NCBI GenBank assembly: GCA_001464425.1
Contig: LNEK01000026.1
Location: forward strand, 186,001-250,000
DNA: 64,000 nt
Direction of reading: 5' to 3'
Origin: Alphaproteobacteria bacterium Ga0077535
GTDB taxonomy: Bacteria; Pseudomonadota; Alphaproteobacteria; Caulobacterales; Aquidulcibacteraceae
Shown: one piece after another, positions 43,265 to 51,674 of the stretch
Position numbering within the stretch: the stretch's first letter is position 1
Layout: every line of letters starts with the position of its first letter
The notes under the pieces: model-generated
Databases searched by the model: none
Told to the model about the DNA's origin: nothing
What the model saw: the letters and a program-made list of their open reading frames with translations, nothing else
Program-made: the position numbers and the translations under genes

Positions 43265-43882
43265 ATGACGAAGCGTATCCAAGCTAAATACAAATCGGAC
43301 CGCCGGTTCGGCCAGAACCTCTGGGGCCGTCCGAAATCACCGGTGAACAAGCGCCAGTACGGCCCGGGCCAACACGGCCAGCGCCGCAAGGGCAAGACCT
43401 CTGACTTCGGCCTCCAACTGGTCGCCAAGCAGAAGCTGCGAATGTACTACGGCAACATCACCGAAAAGCAGTTCCGCAAGACCTACGAAGAGGCCGCGCG
43501 CCGCAAGGGCAACACGGCTGAAAACCTCATCGGTCTGCTCGAGAGCCGTCTCGACGCGTTCATCTATCGCTCGAAGTTCGCCCCGACGCCGTTCTCGGCC
43601 CGTCAGCTGGTGAACCACGGCCACGTCAAGGTGAACGGCCGCCGCGTGACCATCGCGTCCTACTTGGTGAAGGTCGGCGACGTGATCGAGATGCGCGAGA
43701 AGGCCAAGGCCATGGCGCTGGTGTTGGAAGCCGTTCAAAGCGGCGAGCGCGATACGCCAGATTACATCGAGGTCGATCCCAAGGGCATGACGGCGCGCTA
43801 TCAGCGCGTGCCGGTTCTGGCCGATGTGCCGTACGCGGTGCAGATGGAACCGAACCTGGTCGTCGAATACTACGCCTCGTAA
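43265..43882 (+). CDS. rpsD: 30S ribosomal protein S4
   Basis: A 205-residue S4. The N-terminal domain ([20 protein letters not shown]) is followed by the S4 RNA-binding domain (about 95-160; [20 protein letters not shown], then [16 protein letters not shown]). It nucleates 30S assembly on the 5' domain of 16S rRNA. In this group rpsD is monocistronic. It is preceded by a 163-base leader without an open gene, in which autoregulation is possible but no structure was assigned, and followed by a strong terminator. Confidence 0.98.
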   Translation: MTKRIQAKYKSDRRFGQNLWGRPKSPVNKRQYGPGQHGQRRKGKTSDFGLQLVAKQKLRMYYGNITEKQFRKTYEEAARRKGNTAENLIGLLESRLDAFIYRSKFAPTPFSARQLVNHGHVKVNGRRVTIASYLVKVGDVIEMREKAKAMALVLEAVQSGERDTPDYIEVDPKGMTARYQRVPVLADVPYAVQMEPNLVVEYYAS

Positions 43883-43906
43883 AACGGGCGACAGTTTGAG
43901 TTGGCG

Positions 43907-43940
43907 AAGGCCGGTGCGAAAGCGCCGGCCTTTTGCTTTT
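43907..43940 (+). terminator. Rho-independent terminator after rpsD
   Basis: An 11-bp stem AAGGCCGGTGC / GCGCCGGCCTT (one G-U pair) with loop GAAA, followed by TTGCTTTT. It lies 25 bases after the rpsD stop. Confidence 0.85.
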
Positions 43941-43987
43941 GGTGCGATGGCGCTTGCTCTGACGCCGCCCTGGTCGCTTTATGCGGC

Positions 43988-44809
43988 ATGACCGATTGGA
44001 AGCTCTTCGACTCTGAACTCCTTGTGGCGCCCGGCGCAAAGTCGAACCTGGCCGGACGGCCTACTGTCCGTGATGATCTCTTGGCTGACAAAGACGCGGC
44101 CAAGGACGCGCTCGATGAGTGTTCCAAGGAGATCGATGTGCTGCAGGATCGGCTCTATGCCGAACAGAAGCGCTCGCTGTTGGTGGTGCTGCAGGGCATC
44201 GATACATCCGGCAAGGACGGCACCGTGCGCGGCGTGTTCAATCGCTGCGGCCCGCTTGGCGTGAAGGTGACGCCCTTTGGGCGGCCGAGTGAGCTGGAGC
44301 TTAGCCATGATTATCTCTGGCGCGTTCACGACGCGGTTCCGCGCAAGGGCGTGATCGGCGTGTTCAACCGCTCGCACTATGAGGACGTGCTGGTAGCGAA
44401 GGTGCGCGCGCTAGCGCCGCCGGAGGTGATCGAGCAACGCTATGAGCAGATTAACGCGTTCGAGAAGCACCTGACCGAGAACGGCGTGACCATTCTCAAG
44501 TTCATGCTGCACATCTCGAAGGATGAGCAACGCGAGCGCTTGCAGGCGCGTCTCGACGATCCGGCCAAGCACTGGAAATTCAATCCGGGCGATCTGGAAG
44601 ATCGCGAGCTGTGGGACGATTTCCAAGCGGCGTATGAAATCGCGCTGGATCGCTGCTCAACGCCGCATGCGCCGTGGCGTGTGGTGCCTGCCGACAAGAA
44701 ATGGCAACGCAACGCGTTCATCGCCGCGATCGTGCGCGGGACGTTGGAAGTGATGAATCCAACTTATCCGGCGAAGAGTTGGAAGGCGGAGGACTACAAG
44801 GTCGTTTAA
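43988..44809 (+). CDS. ppk2: Polyphosphate kinase 2 family protein
   Basis: A 273-residue PPK2-type kinase. Walker A is GIDTSGKDGT (70-79), Walker B FNRSHYEDV (126-134), and the lid-region segment HISKDEQRERLQARLDDPAK and VPADKKWQRNAFIA follow. PPK2 enzymes use polyphosphate to phosphorylate nucleoside mono- or diphosphates; the subclass (I, II or III) cannot be fixed by eye. ATG 43988 is the first sensible start, after the rpsD terminator; the frame remains open upstream through it but without similarity. Confidence 0.92.
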   Translation: MTDWKLFDSELLVAPGAKSNLAGRPTVRDDLLADKDAAKDALDECSKEIDVLQDRLYAEQKRSLLVVLQGIDTSGKDGTVRGVFNRCGPLGVKVTPFGRPSELELSHDYLWRVHDAVPRKGVIGVFNRSHYEDVLVAKVRALAPPEVIEQRYEQINAFEKHLTENGVTILKFMLHISKDEQRERLQARLDDPAKHWKFNPGDLEDRELWDDFQAAYEIALDRCSTPHAPWRVVPADKKWQRNAFIAAIVRGTLEVMNPTYPAKSWKAEDYKVV

Positions 44810-44846
44810 TCACGCCGCCGTGTGAAGTGGAACGTGCAGTGCGGTA

Positions 44847-44864
44847 ATGTGATTATATTCACAT
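44847..44864 (+). promoter_or_regulatory. CRP/FNR-type palindrome
   Basis: ATGTGA-TTATAT-TCACAT, a perfect dyad of the TGTGA-N6-TCACA form recognised by CRP/FNR-family regulators, in a locally AT-rich patch after ppk2. A TATATT within it (44854-44859) could be a -10 element, so a bound protein might repress. The next gene on the same strand is a 54-codon frame starting inside its right arm. Without a clear target gene the role is uncertain. Confidence 0.4.
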
Positions 44865-45027
44865 GCGTACTCACGTCGATCCGACTTTAGTTGAAAGACT
44901 CCGTGCAATTTCGGCGGCTTTGCGGCGCGTTTACTCTGCCGAGCCGGCGCATGTGCCGGACGCTATCAAGGACAGGTTGCGGCGTCTGAGAGAGTGCGAG
45001 GACGAGGGCGGCGATCGTTCGCGTTAA
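44863..45027 (+). CDS. Possible small protein, 54 aa
   Basis: An ATG frame encoding a charged, helical peptide (RTHVDPTLVERLRAISAALR, then a segment ending EDEGGDRSR). No ribosome-binding site precedes the ATG, but a TATATT element and a CRP/FNR-like dyad lie immediately upstream, so leaderless translation is conceivable. It overlaps the stop of the convergent glycosylase by four bases. It has no recognisable family. Low confidence. Confidence 0.35.
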   Translation: MRTHVDPTLVERLRAISAALRRVYSAEPAHVPDAIKDRLRRLRECEDEGGDRSR

Positions 45028-45635
45028 TCGGGCGTCTTGGTGTCCATAAGACGCCACAAGTGCCAAGAGGCGGCGCTTCTCCACGGCGCCCATCGCTCTC
45101 CGTAAGCGCCTAGTTCCTTTGGCGTGAAACTTCGCCGATAGAGTTTCTCCGCGCCTTTGCGCACACCCAAATCATCGATCGGCAGTACGTCCGGCCTGCC
45201 CAGAGTAAACATCAGATACATCTCGACCGTCCAACGACCGACGCCGCGGGCAGCGGTGAGGCGTTCGATAACCTCTTCATTTGGCAGCCGCGAAAGCGCG
45301 CGCGATTGCGGGATGACACCGTCGATGCGCTTCTGCGCGATATCCTGAACGGCGGCGATTTTCTGACGTGAGAGGCCGGCGCCGCGCAGCAAGGTCGGGT
45401 CGATGGCGAGGATGTCTTCCGGCTCCGGGTGATCTTTGTCGGGCCAGAGCGCGATGACGCGATTGTGGATGGTGGTCGCGGCTTTGCCGGAAAGCTGTTG
45501 AAAAACGACGGCGCGTACGAGCGCGCGATAGGGGTCTTTGTTCTTGGCGAATGTGGTTGGGTAGGGCTCGTGCGTCTTCACCACGGCAGCAAAGCGTTTG
45601 CAGAGTTTGCTGAGCTCCCGTTCCGCTTCGCCCAC
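45024..45635 (-). CDS. DNA-3-methyladenine glycosylase, AlkA-like HhH-GPD family
   Basis: A 203-residue base-excision glycosylase. The HhH motif lies at about 125-139 (LTAARGVGRWTVEMYL), with the catalytic Asp in PIDDLGVRKG (D154/D155). LVRAVVFQQLSGKAATTIHNR (39-59) is the family's N-terminal core. There is no iron-sulfur cluster tail. It removes alkylated bases such as 3-methyladenine. It is the same-strand neighbour of ubiA, with one base between. Confidence 0.93.
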   Translation of the reverse strand: MGEAERELSKLCKRFAAVVKTHEPYPTTFAKNKDPYRALVRAVVFQQLSGKAATTIHNRVIALWPDKDHPEPEDILAIDPTLLRGAGLSRQKIAAVQDIAQKRIDGVIPQSRALSRLPNEEVIERLTAARGVGRWTVEMYLMFTLGRPDVLPIDDLGVRKGAEKLYRRSFTPKELGAYGERWAPWRSAASWHLWRLMDTKTPD

Positions 45636-45636
45636 G

Positions 45637-46593
45637 TCACACTCCCAGCATCGGCCGCAACGTCCGCCAGATCGGCTCTAGCGCAAACCCCAACAGGACG
45701 GCGGCGCCTATGATGGCGTTGTGTTTGAACGCCGCAAGCGCCGTTTCCGGACGTTTATCGTCGACGCTTGCGAGCATGGGCCAGATCAGCAGCGCGCCGA
45801 TCAAGGCAAGCGCGGTGGCGACGATCGGTCCGGCTCCGCCGGCGGCGGCCGCAGCGGTCCAGAGGACAAGCGCAGCGACGTAGAACACCGTCGTCCAGGT
45901 GCGCCACTGCCCTGCGAAGAGCCGCGCGGTGGAGCGCACGCCGATCAATGCATCGTCTTCGCGGTCCTGCAGCGCGTAGATCGTGTCGTAGCCGATGGTC
46001 CAGGCGATGCAGCCGGCATAGAGCGCGAAAGCTTCGAGCGGCACGACGCCAGTTTGGTAGCTCGAGGCCGCGCCGCCGACGAGCGCACCCCAGCTGAACA
46101 CGATGCCGAGCCACGCCTGCGGCCACCACGTTATGCGCTTCATCAGCGGATAGAGCGCCACGAGCGGGATGGCGATGAGCGATACGATCTGCGCCATCGT
46201 TGGCAGCATGAGTAATGCGATGAGGCCGACTAGGCATTGCGCGATCAGCCACGCCCACGCGTGCTTTAGCGACACCGCTCCGGATGGCAGCGGCCGCAGG
46301 CGTGTGCGTTCGACTTTCGCGTCGATGTCGCGGTCAAGAATGTCATTGTAGGTGCAGCCGGCGCCGCGCATGGCGATGGCGCCGAGCAGGAACGCCAGCG
46401 CAAACCGCGCATCCTCCCAGTAGAAGCCGTAGCCGGTGCGCGCCACCGCAATGCCCATCAGACACGGCAGCAAAAGCAATTGCCAGCCGATCGGACGATC
46501 TAGCCGCGAGAGCTGCGCGAACGGCTTCCACGTGCGCGGCAGCGCCTCGGTCCAATGTTGCTTCAACGCATCGGCGGGTTTCAAATCAGTCAC
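45637..46593 (-). CDS. ubiA: 4-hydroxybenzoate polyprenyltransferase UbiA
   Basis: A 318-residue membrane prenyltransferase with about eight or nine helices. The two Asp-rich motifs that bind the prenyl diphosphate via Mg2+ are YNDILDRDID (82-91) and YDTIYALQDREDD (201-213). It attaches the polyprenyl tail to 4-hydroxybenzoate in ubiquinone synthesis. The start codon is GTG 46593. rsmE and gshA, which accompany ubiA in related genomes, lie further along on the other strand, separated here by the ABC exporter. Confidence 0.95.
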   Translation of the reverse strand: MTDLKPADALKQHWTEALPRTWKPFAQLSRLDRPIGWQLLLLPCLMGIAVARTGYGFYWEDARFALAFLLGAIAMRGAGCTYNDILDRDIDAKVERTRLRPLPSGAVSLKHAWAWLIAQCLVGLIALLMLPTMAQIVSLIAIPLVALYPLMKRITWWPQAWLGIVFSWGALVGGAASSYQTGVVPLEAFALYAGCIAWTIGYDTIYALQDREDDALIGVRSTARLFAGQWRTWTTVFYVAALVLWTAAAAAGGAGPIVATALALIGALLIWPMLASVDDKRPETALAAFKHNAIIGAAVLLGFALEPIWRTLRPMLGV

Positions 46594-46915
46594 GTTTTGC
46601 TATTGCGCGCCGCTTTTGCTTTACGCAAGGCGGGCGTGACGGTAAGTAAGCCGTCCTTCGAAAGAGGAGCTGTCTGGATGAACACCCGCTTGAAATAGCA
46701 CGGCGCCGCGAACGGTCGCCGCTTGAGCCTCGAGGGAGCTATCGCTGCCTCGGCTCTGAAATCTCTGGCTTCGATCAGGGAAACCGTTGCGCGAGAAAGC
46801 TGTGCTGTGGGTGTTTCGGCGTCTTCGACGCTTCGCTTCCAGCGCTCCATTTCCCATTTCCTGTTTTGCGCATGCCGCCGCCGCGCGGCGCGTGCGCGCT
46901 GTTTTCGGTGCTGTG
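46594..46915. other. Gene-poor gap between ubiA and the divergent ABC exporter
   Basis: About 320 bases. One minus-strand frame (46590-46850, 86 codons) ends in a GTGA overlap with the ubiA start, which would suit a coupled small gene, but its Arg/Lys/Ala-rich product has no recognisable domain and no clear ribosome site. No RNA gene, repeat family or promoter could be identified with confidence. Promoters for both flanking genes must lie here. Confidence 0.5.
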
Positions 46916-48705
46916 ATGAGTGACGTGTACGAAATTGACGATGCGGGCGAGGGCGGCAAGCGCAAGGCGAGCTTGCGCCAAGTGGCCGCCTTCATGTGGA
47001 AGCATTGGTCGAGCCAGCCGGGCAAGCTCGCGTTGGTGGGGCTCTTCTTTGGTTTGGCGATCGTCGCCGATTTGGCGATGCCGTTTGCATCGAAGCATCT
47101 GGTCGACGCGTTGACGGCTGGACCGTCAGAAGCAGGGCAACGCATGGCCGCTTGGGGCTATGGCGTCGTGGTGGCGCTGGCGTTCGTGTTTTACATGTCG
47201 CGCAACATCGGTGTGCGTTTCCACATTCCGTTCGCTTCCAAGAACATGGAGCGGATCGTCACGGACGGTTTCCGCGACGTGCAGCGTTTCTCCGCCGATT
47301 GGCATGCCGACAATTTCGCCGGCGCGACGGTGCGGCGCGTTTCGCGCGCGATGAATGCGTACGACGTGATCTCGGATACATTGGTGTGGTTCCTGATCCC
47401 GGCGATTGCCGTGCTCATCGGCGTGACCGTGCTCACTTTCATGCAATGGCCGGTAATCGGCGCGTTCACGGGCGCAACCATCTTGGCGTTCTTGGCGGTC
47501 GCTTACCTGACCAGTCGCTATTATGTGGCCGAACCGCTCAGCCGCTACATCAAAGCTGACACCGCCATCGGCGCCGCATTAGCGGACGCCGTTTCTTCGA
47601 ACGCGACGGTCAAAGCGTTCGGCGCGGAAGCGCGCGAGCAGACGCGGTTCGACGGCGTGGTTCAGTCTTGGACGAAGGAAGCGAACACGACGTGGAGCCG
47701 CTTCACCAATGCGTGGGTGGTGCAGAACATTCTGCTCTGGATTCTGCAGGCGGGGCTGCTTGGCCTTGTGCTGCTTGAATGGAGCAAGGGGCGCGCGACG
47801 GCCGGTGATGCGGTGTTCGCGATCACCTCGTTTTTGCTCGTCTCCGGCTATCTGCGGATGCTCGGTGAGAACGTGCAGAATTTGCAGAAGGGCATCGCCG
47901 ACCTCGAAGACGTCGTCGCGTATGCGCTTGAGGATGCCGTTGTCGTCGATCGTGCTGACGCAAAGCCGTTCAAGCCGAGCGCTGGCCATGTCGTGTTCGA
48001 CGCGGTGTCGTTCGGTTACAAGAACGCGGCCGATAAGCTCTATCGCGATTTCTCGCTGGAGATCGCGCCGGGCGAGACGGTTGCGCTCGTTGGGCCCACG
48101 GGCTCGGGCAAGACGACGTTCGTGAAGCTGGTGCAGCGTCTCTATGACGTCGATGGCGGCGCGATCCGCATCGACGGCCAGGACGTGCGTGCAGTGACGC
48201 AAGCGAGCTTGCGTCAGAACATTGCGCTGGTGCCGCAGGACCCAGCGCTGTTTCACCGCTCGCTGCGTGAGAACATCGCCTACGCCAATCCGGATGCGAC
48301 GATGGATGAGATCATCGCGTGATCGCTAAGCTTCCGAATGGCTACGAGACGGAAGTCGGTGAGCGCGGCGTGAAGCTTTCGGGCGGCGAGCGTCAGCGCG
48401 TGGCTTTGGCGCGCGCATTCCTGGCCAACGCGCCGATCCTGATCCTCGACGAGGCGACATCGTCTCTCGATGTGGAAACCGAGCGCGACGTGCAGGCTGC
48501 GATGGCGGAGCTGAAGCAAGGGCGCACGACCATCGTCATCGCCCACCGGCTCTCCACCGTGCGCGAGGCGGATCGGATTCTGGTGTTCGAGCAGGGCCGC
48601 ATCGTCGAGCAGGGCAAGCACGCCGAGTTGATCGGCGCCCACGGCCTCTACGCGCGCCTCAATGCCATGAGCCGCGGCGATATGCTGGCGGACGAGGCGG
48701 CTTAA
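46916..48705 (+). pseudogene. ABC exporter (ABCB/Atm1-like half transporter), frame-broken in the ATPase domain
   Basis: A fused membrane/ATPase exporter. About six membrane helices (residues 30-320) are followed by an ATPase domain with Walker A GPTGSGKTT near residue 393 and the Q-loop LVPQDPALF. The first frame stops at 48322 after [10 protein letters not shown] second frame, starting at the overlapping GTG 48319, carries on with [32 protein letters not shown], Walker [13 protein letters not shown] and the H-loop IAHRLST to 48705. The helix normally between them (about 10-11 residues) is missing, with a net loss of 3n+1 bases. The breakpoint is the hairpin GATCA-TCGCG-TGATC (48310-48324). 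GTGA coupling could make two fragments, but a working transporter is unlikely unless this is an assembly error. Confidence 0.88.
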
Positions 48706-48753
48706 ACGCCGGCGGCGCTTGCATGAGCGCCGCCGGCGCGGCAGCAAGATGCG

Positions 48754-49596
48754 ATGCCTGAGCCGCGCCTGATGATTGATGACGCCTTAGCCTCCGGCGC
48801 GGAGATCGCGCTGGAGGAGGGCCAAGCGCGCCATGTCGGGACCGTGCTGCGGCTCGACGCTGGCGATGCTGTGCGTGTGTTCAACGCGCGTGACGGAGAA
48901 TGGCGCGCGCGTGTCAGCGCAAAGACAAAGCGCGGCATGAGTGTGCGCGTGGAGGAAAAGCTCCGCGACGCGCGGGCTGCGCCCGATCTCGATTTGCTGT
49001 TTGCGCCGGTGAAGCGCCACGCGACCGATCTGATCGTTGAGAAAGCCACGGAGCTTGGCGTGCGCCGCATTCGCCCGGTGATCACGCAGCGGACTATTGC
49101 GGAGACGGTGCGGGTCGATCGCTTAACCGCAATCGCGCGCGAGGCAGCGGAGCAGACCGAGCGCTTCGATGCGCCGGAAGTGTTCGACGCGGTATCGTTG
49201 GTGCGCGCGCTCGATGGCTGGGATGCGGCGCGGCCGCTGATCTATGCGGATGAAGCTGGCGATGATGTGAGCGCGGCTTGGGGCGGCGAGCGCGGGCGAG
49301 GTGTGGCGTTATTGAAATCCTCCCCCCTTGCGGGGGAGGTGTCGCCGAAGGCGACGGAGGGGGGTATCGGCGCCGGCGCCTCCACCCCCTCCCCCTCCCC
49401 GCGAGGGGGAGGGGAGAAGCTGGCGTTGCTCATCGGCCCCGAAGGCGGCTTCACCCCGGAGGAGCGGCGGATGTTGCGGGGATTGAGCTATGTCATTCCG
49501 GTATCGCTTGGACCGCGTATCTTGCGCGCCGAAACTGCGGTGATCGCTGCGTTAAGCGTCATTCAGGCCGCGTGGGGAGATTGGCGCGAGGCGTGA
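48754..49596 (+). CDS. rsmE: 16S rRNA (uracil(1498)-N(3))-methyltransferase RsmE, with inserted repeat
   Basis: A 280-residue SPOUT-class methyltransferase modifying U1498. The N-terminal PUA-like domain ([21 protein letters not shown]) is followed by the knot domain: [31 protein letters not shown] and [17 protein letters not shown], the SAM-binding trefoil-knot motifs. Residues about 189-221 ([16 protein letters not shown], then [11 protein letters not shown]) have no counterpart in the family and are encoded by a palindromic GC-rich element inserted in frame just before the knot strand. The surrounding enzyme motifs are intact, so it may still function. Confidence 0.92.
   Translation: MPEPRLMIDDALASGAEIALEEGQARHVGTVLRLDAGDAVRVFNARDGEWRARVSAKTKRGMSVRVEEKLRDARAAPDLDLLFAPVKRHATDLIVEKATELGVRRIRPVITQRTIAETVRVDRLTAIAREAAEQTERFDAPEVFDAVSLVRALDGWDAARPLIYADEAGDDVSAAWGGERGRGVALLKSSPLAGEVSPKATEGGIGAGASTPSPSPRGGGEKLALLIGPEGGFTPEERRMLRGLSYVIPVSLGPRILRAETAVIAALSVIQAAWGDWREA
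49318..49416. repeat. REP/RPE-like palindromic element inside rsmE
   Basis: About 100 bases of GC-rich nested hairpins. CCTCCCC-CCTTGC-GGGGAGG is near 49319-49338, TCGCC-GAA-GGCGA at 49342-49354, GGCGCCGGCGCC near 49369-49380, and a closing CCCTCCCC-GCGA-GGGGGAGGG stem ends at 49416. The element keeps reading frame on the plus strand and is also open on the minus strand. Elements with this look are scattered in alphaproteobacterial genomes (recalled, not checked). Only one copy was found in this window. Confidence 0.75.
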
Positions 49597-49657
49597 GTGC
49601 TTGCGGAAATCGCGCGCGCGCTCCACATGCCCGGGAACGAGCCGTCGGAGGAAGCGC

Positions 49658-51025
49658 GTGGCCAAAGCAACTGAGAAGGCCCCTGTGCTGACGGGCTTCG
49701 ATGATCTCGTCGCGCACTTGGCGACGGGGCCTAAGCCGGATCGCTCGACGTGGCGCATCGGCACCGAGCACGAGAAGTTCGCCTTCTACGCCGATACACT
49801 GAAGCCTGTTCCGTACGAGGGCGAGCGCGGCATCGGTGCGCTGCTCAACGGTCTCGCTGACAATTACGGCTGGGAGCGCGTTGTCGAGAACGGCAATGTC
49901 ATCGCGCTGAAGCAGGGCATCGCTTCGATCACGCTGGAGCCGGGCGGGCAGTTCGAGCTTTCCGGCGCACCGCTGGAGCATCTGCATCAGACCTGCGCCG
50001 AAACCGGCTCGCACCTCACGCAATTGCGCGACGTCGCGGGCAAACTTGGCATCGCATTTTTGGGCGTTGGCTTTCAGCCGCTATGGGCGCTCGAAGACAT
50101 CCCGATCATGCCCAAGGGCCGCTACAAGATTATGCGCGACTACATGGGCAAGGTCGGCCGGCTTGGGCGGCAGATGATGTTCCGCTCGTGTACTGTGCAG
50201 GTGAATTTGGACTTCGCGTCCGAAGCCGACATGGTCAAAAAATTCCGCGTCGGCCTTGCGCTGCAACCGATCGCAACAGCGTTATTTGCAGCGTCGCCTT
50301 TCGCGGAAGGCCGGCTCAACGGTTTCCTCTCATATCGCGCCCATGTCTGGACGGATACCGATCCGGATCGCACGGGCATGCTGCCGTTCGTGTTCGAGGA
50401 CGCCATGGGCTTTGAGCGCTACGCCGCCTACGCGCTCGATGTGCCGATGTACTTCGTCTATCGCGATGGCAAATACATCGATTGCTCGGGCCAGAGCTTC
50501 CGCGCTTTCATGGACGGGAAAATGCCGGTGCTGCCGGGCGAACGCCCGACCGCGAAGGATTGGGAAGATCACTTGACGACGATCTTTCCGGAAGTGCGCT
50601 TGAAAACGTATCTCGAAATGCGCGGCGCGGATTCCGGGCCGTGGTCGCGCTTGTGTGCGCTGCCAGCATTCTGGGCCGGCATTCTCTATGATGATGCAGC
50701 GCTAGAAGCGGCGTGGTCGTTGGTGAAGAGCTGGACGGCGGAGGATCGCGAGAGCTTGCGGCGTTCAGCGCCGGTGCTCGGTTTGCGTGCGCCGATCCGC
50801 GGCAACAGCGCGCGCGATATCGCGCAAGCTGCGCTGGCGATCGCGCGCCAGGGCCTGAAAGCCCGCGCCCGCCGCGACAATAGCGGCGACGATGAAACCC
50901 ATTTCCTGGGCGAACTCGACGATATCGCCGCCACCGGCGTCACACCGGCCGAGCGCCTGATCGAGCGCTACCGCACCGAATGGGGCGGCGACGTAAAGCG
51001 CGTATTCGAAGCCTGCGCTTACTGA
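49658..51025 (+). CDS. gshA: Glutamate-cysteine ligase (GshA, plant/alphaproteobacterial type)
   Basis: A 455-residue GCS2-type ligase for the first step of glutathione synthesis. [12 protein letters not shown] is the ATP/Mg loop, [20 protein letters not shown] the glutamate-binding segment, [13 protein letters not shown] and [13 protein letters not shown] follow, and [21 protein letters not shown] continues the core. GTG 49658 is preferred because GGAGGA lies 5 bases before it; the frame continues to 49601 in unconserved sequence. It follows rsmE by about 60 bases, as in relatives. Confidence 0.94.
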   Translation: MAKATEKAPVLTGFDDLVAHLATGPKPDRSTWRIGTEHEKFAFYADTLKPVPYEGERGIGALLNGLADNYGWERVVENGNVIALKQGIASITLEPGGQFELSGAPLEHLHQTCAETGSHLTQLRDVAGKLGIAFLGVGFQPLWALEDIPIMPKGRYKIMRDYMGKVGRLGRQMMFRSCTVQVNLDFASEADMVKKFRVGLALQPIATALFAASPFAEGRLNGFLSYRAHVWTDTDPDRTGMLPFVFEDAMGFERYAAYALDVPMYFVYRDGKYIDCSGQSFRAFMDGKMPVLPGERPTAKDWEDHLTTIFPEVRLKTYLEMRGADSGPWSRLCALPAFWAGILYDDAALEAAWSLVKSWTAEDRESLRRSAPVLGLRAPIRGNSARDIAQAALAIARQGLKARARRDNSGDDETHFLGELDDIAATGVTPAERLIERYRTEWGGDVKRVFEACAY

Positions 51026-51071
51026 TCGTCTCGTTATTGCCGAGATTTCGGATGCGCGTATCTTAGCGGCA

Positions 51072-51596
51072 ATGCGCGCGCTCGACCATCCACTGCTCAC
51101 GCCACGTTTGCAGCTTCTGCCGGTCACGGCGGAGATGGCGGACGCAGCGCGCGCGGGGCAGGCGGTGTTCGCCAATGTCATAGGCGCCGATGCGCCTGCT
51201 GAATGGTGCCAGGCAAATCTCGGGCTCGTCGCGCGCTCCATCTCTCCCATCTGGGGCCATGCGCCGACGCGGGCGATTGCCGTGCATCGCGCCGAGGGCG
51301 TGGTCATCGGCGATGTAAGGTTTGAGCCGTCGCTGCGGGCGCAGCGCGAGTTCGAAATCGGGTACGGTATCGCGCGGAGCCGTCGTAGGCAGGGTTACGC
51401 TGTCGAAGCGACTGGCGCCGTTATCAACTGGCTCTTCGATGAAGCCGGCGCCGAGACGATCCTCGCTGGGTGCGATGCAGCAAATCTCGCCTCGGTGCGT
51501 ACTTTGCGTCGCCTTGGCTTCTGGCTCGACTCCAATCCGGGGAAGACGTTCTGGTGGGTCATCGACCCGGAGTTGCGTTCAGCGACCCGCGCTTGA
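51072..51596 (+). CDS. GNAT family N-acetyltransferase
   Basis: A 174-residue acetyltransferase of the RimJ/RimL-like group. LLTPRLQLLPVTAEMADAAR at the N-terminus, EFEIGYGIARSRRRQGYAVEA (CoA-binding RRRQGYA) and CDAANLASVRTLRRLGFWLD are the family motifs. The substrate is unknown. It sits 46 bases after gshA and may be co-transcribed. This is the third GNAT enzyme in the window; the three are not close paralogues. Confidence 0.9.
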   Translation: MRALDHPLLTPRLQLLPVTAEMADAARAGQAVFANVIGADAPAEWCQANLGLVARSISPIWGHAPTRAIAVHRAEGVVIGDVRFEPSLRAQREFEIGYGIARSRRRQGYAVEATGAVINWLFDEAGAETILAGCDAANLASVRTLRRLGFWLDSNPGKTFWWVIDPELRSATRA

Positions 51597-51674
51597 CGCA
51601 AAGGCCGTCACAAGGCTTGTCTGTCCCCCGAGTTAGGGACGGGAGCGCGCGTAAGCGCGTCCAGGGGATTTTCT

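Noticed and set aside
46590-46850. An 86-codon minus-strand frame ending in a GTGA overlap with ubiA
   Set aside because: The overlap is suggestive, but there is no domain, no clear ribosome site and a basic low-complexity product; kept only as a note in the gap entry.
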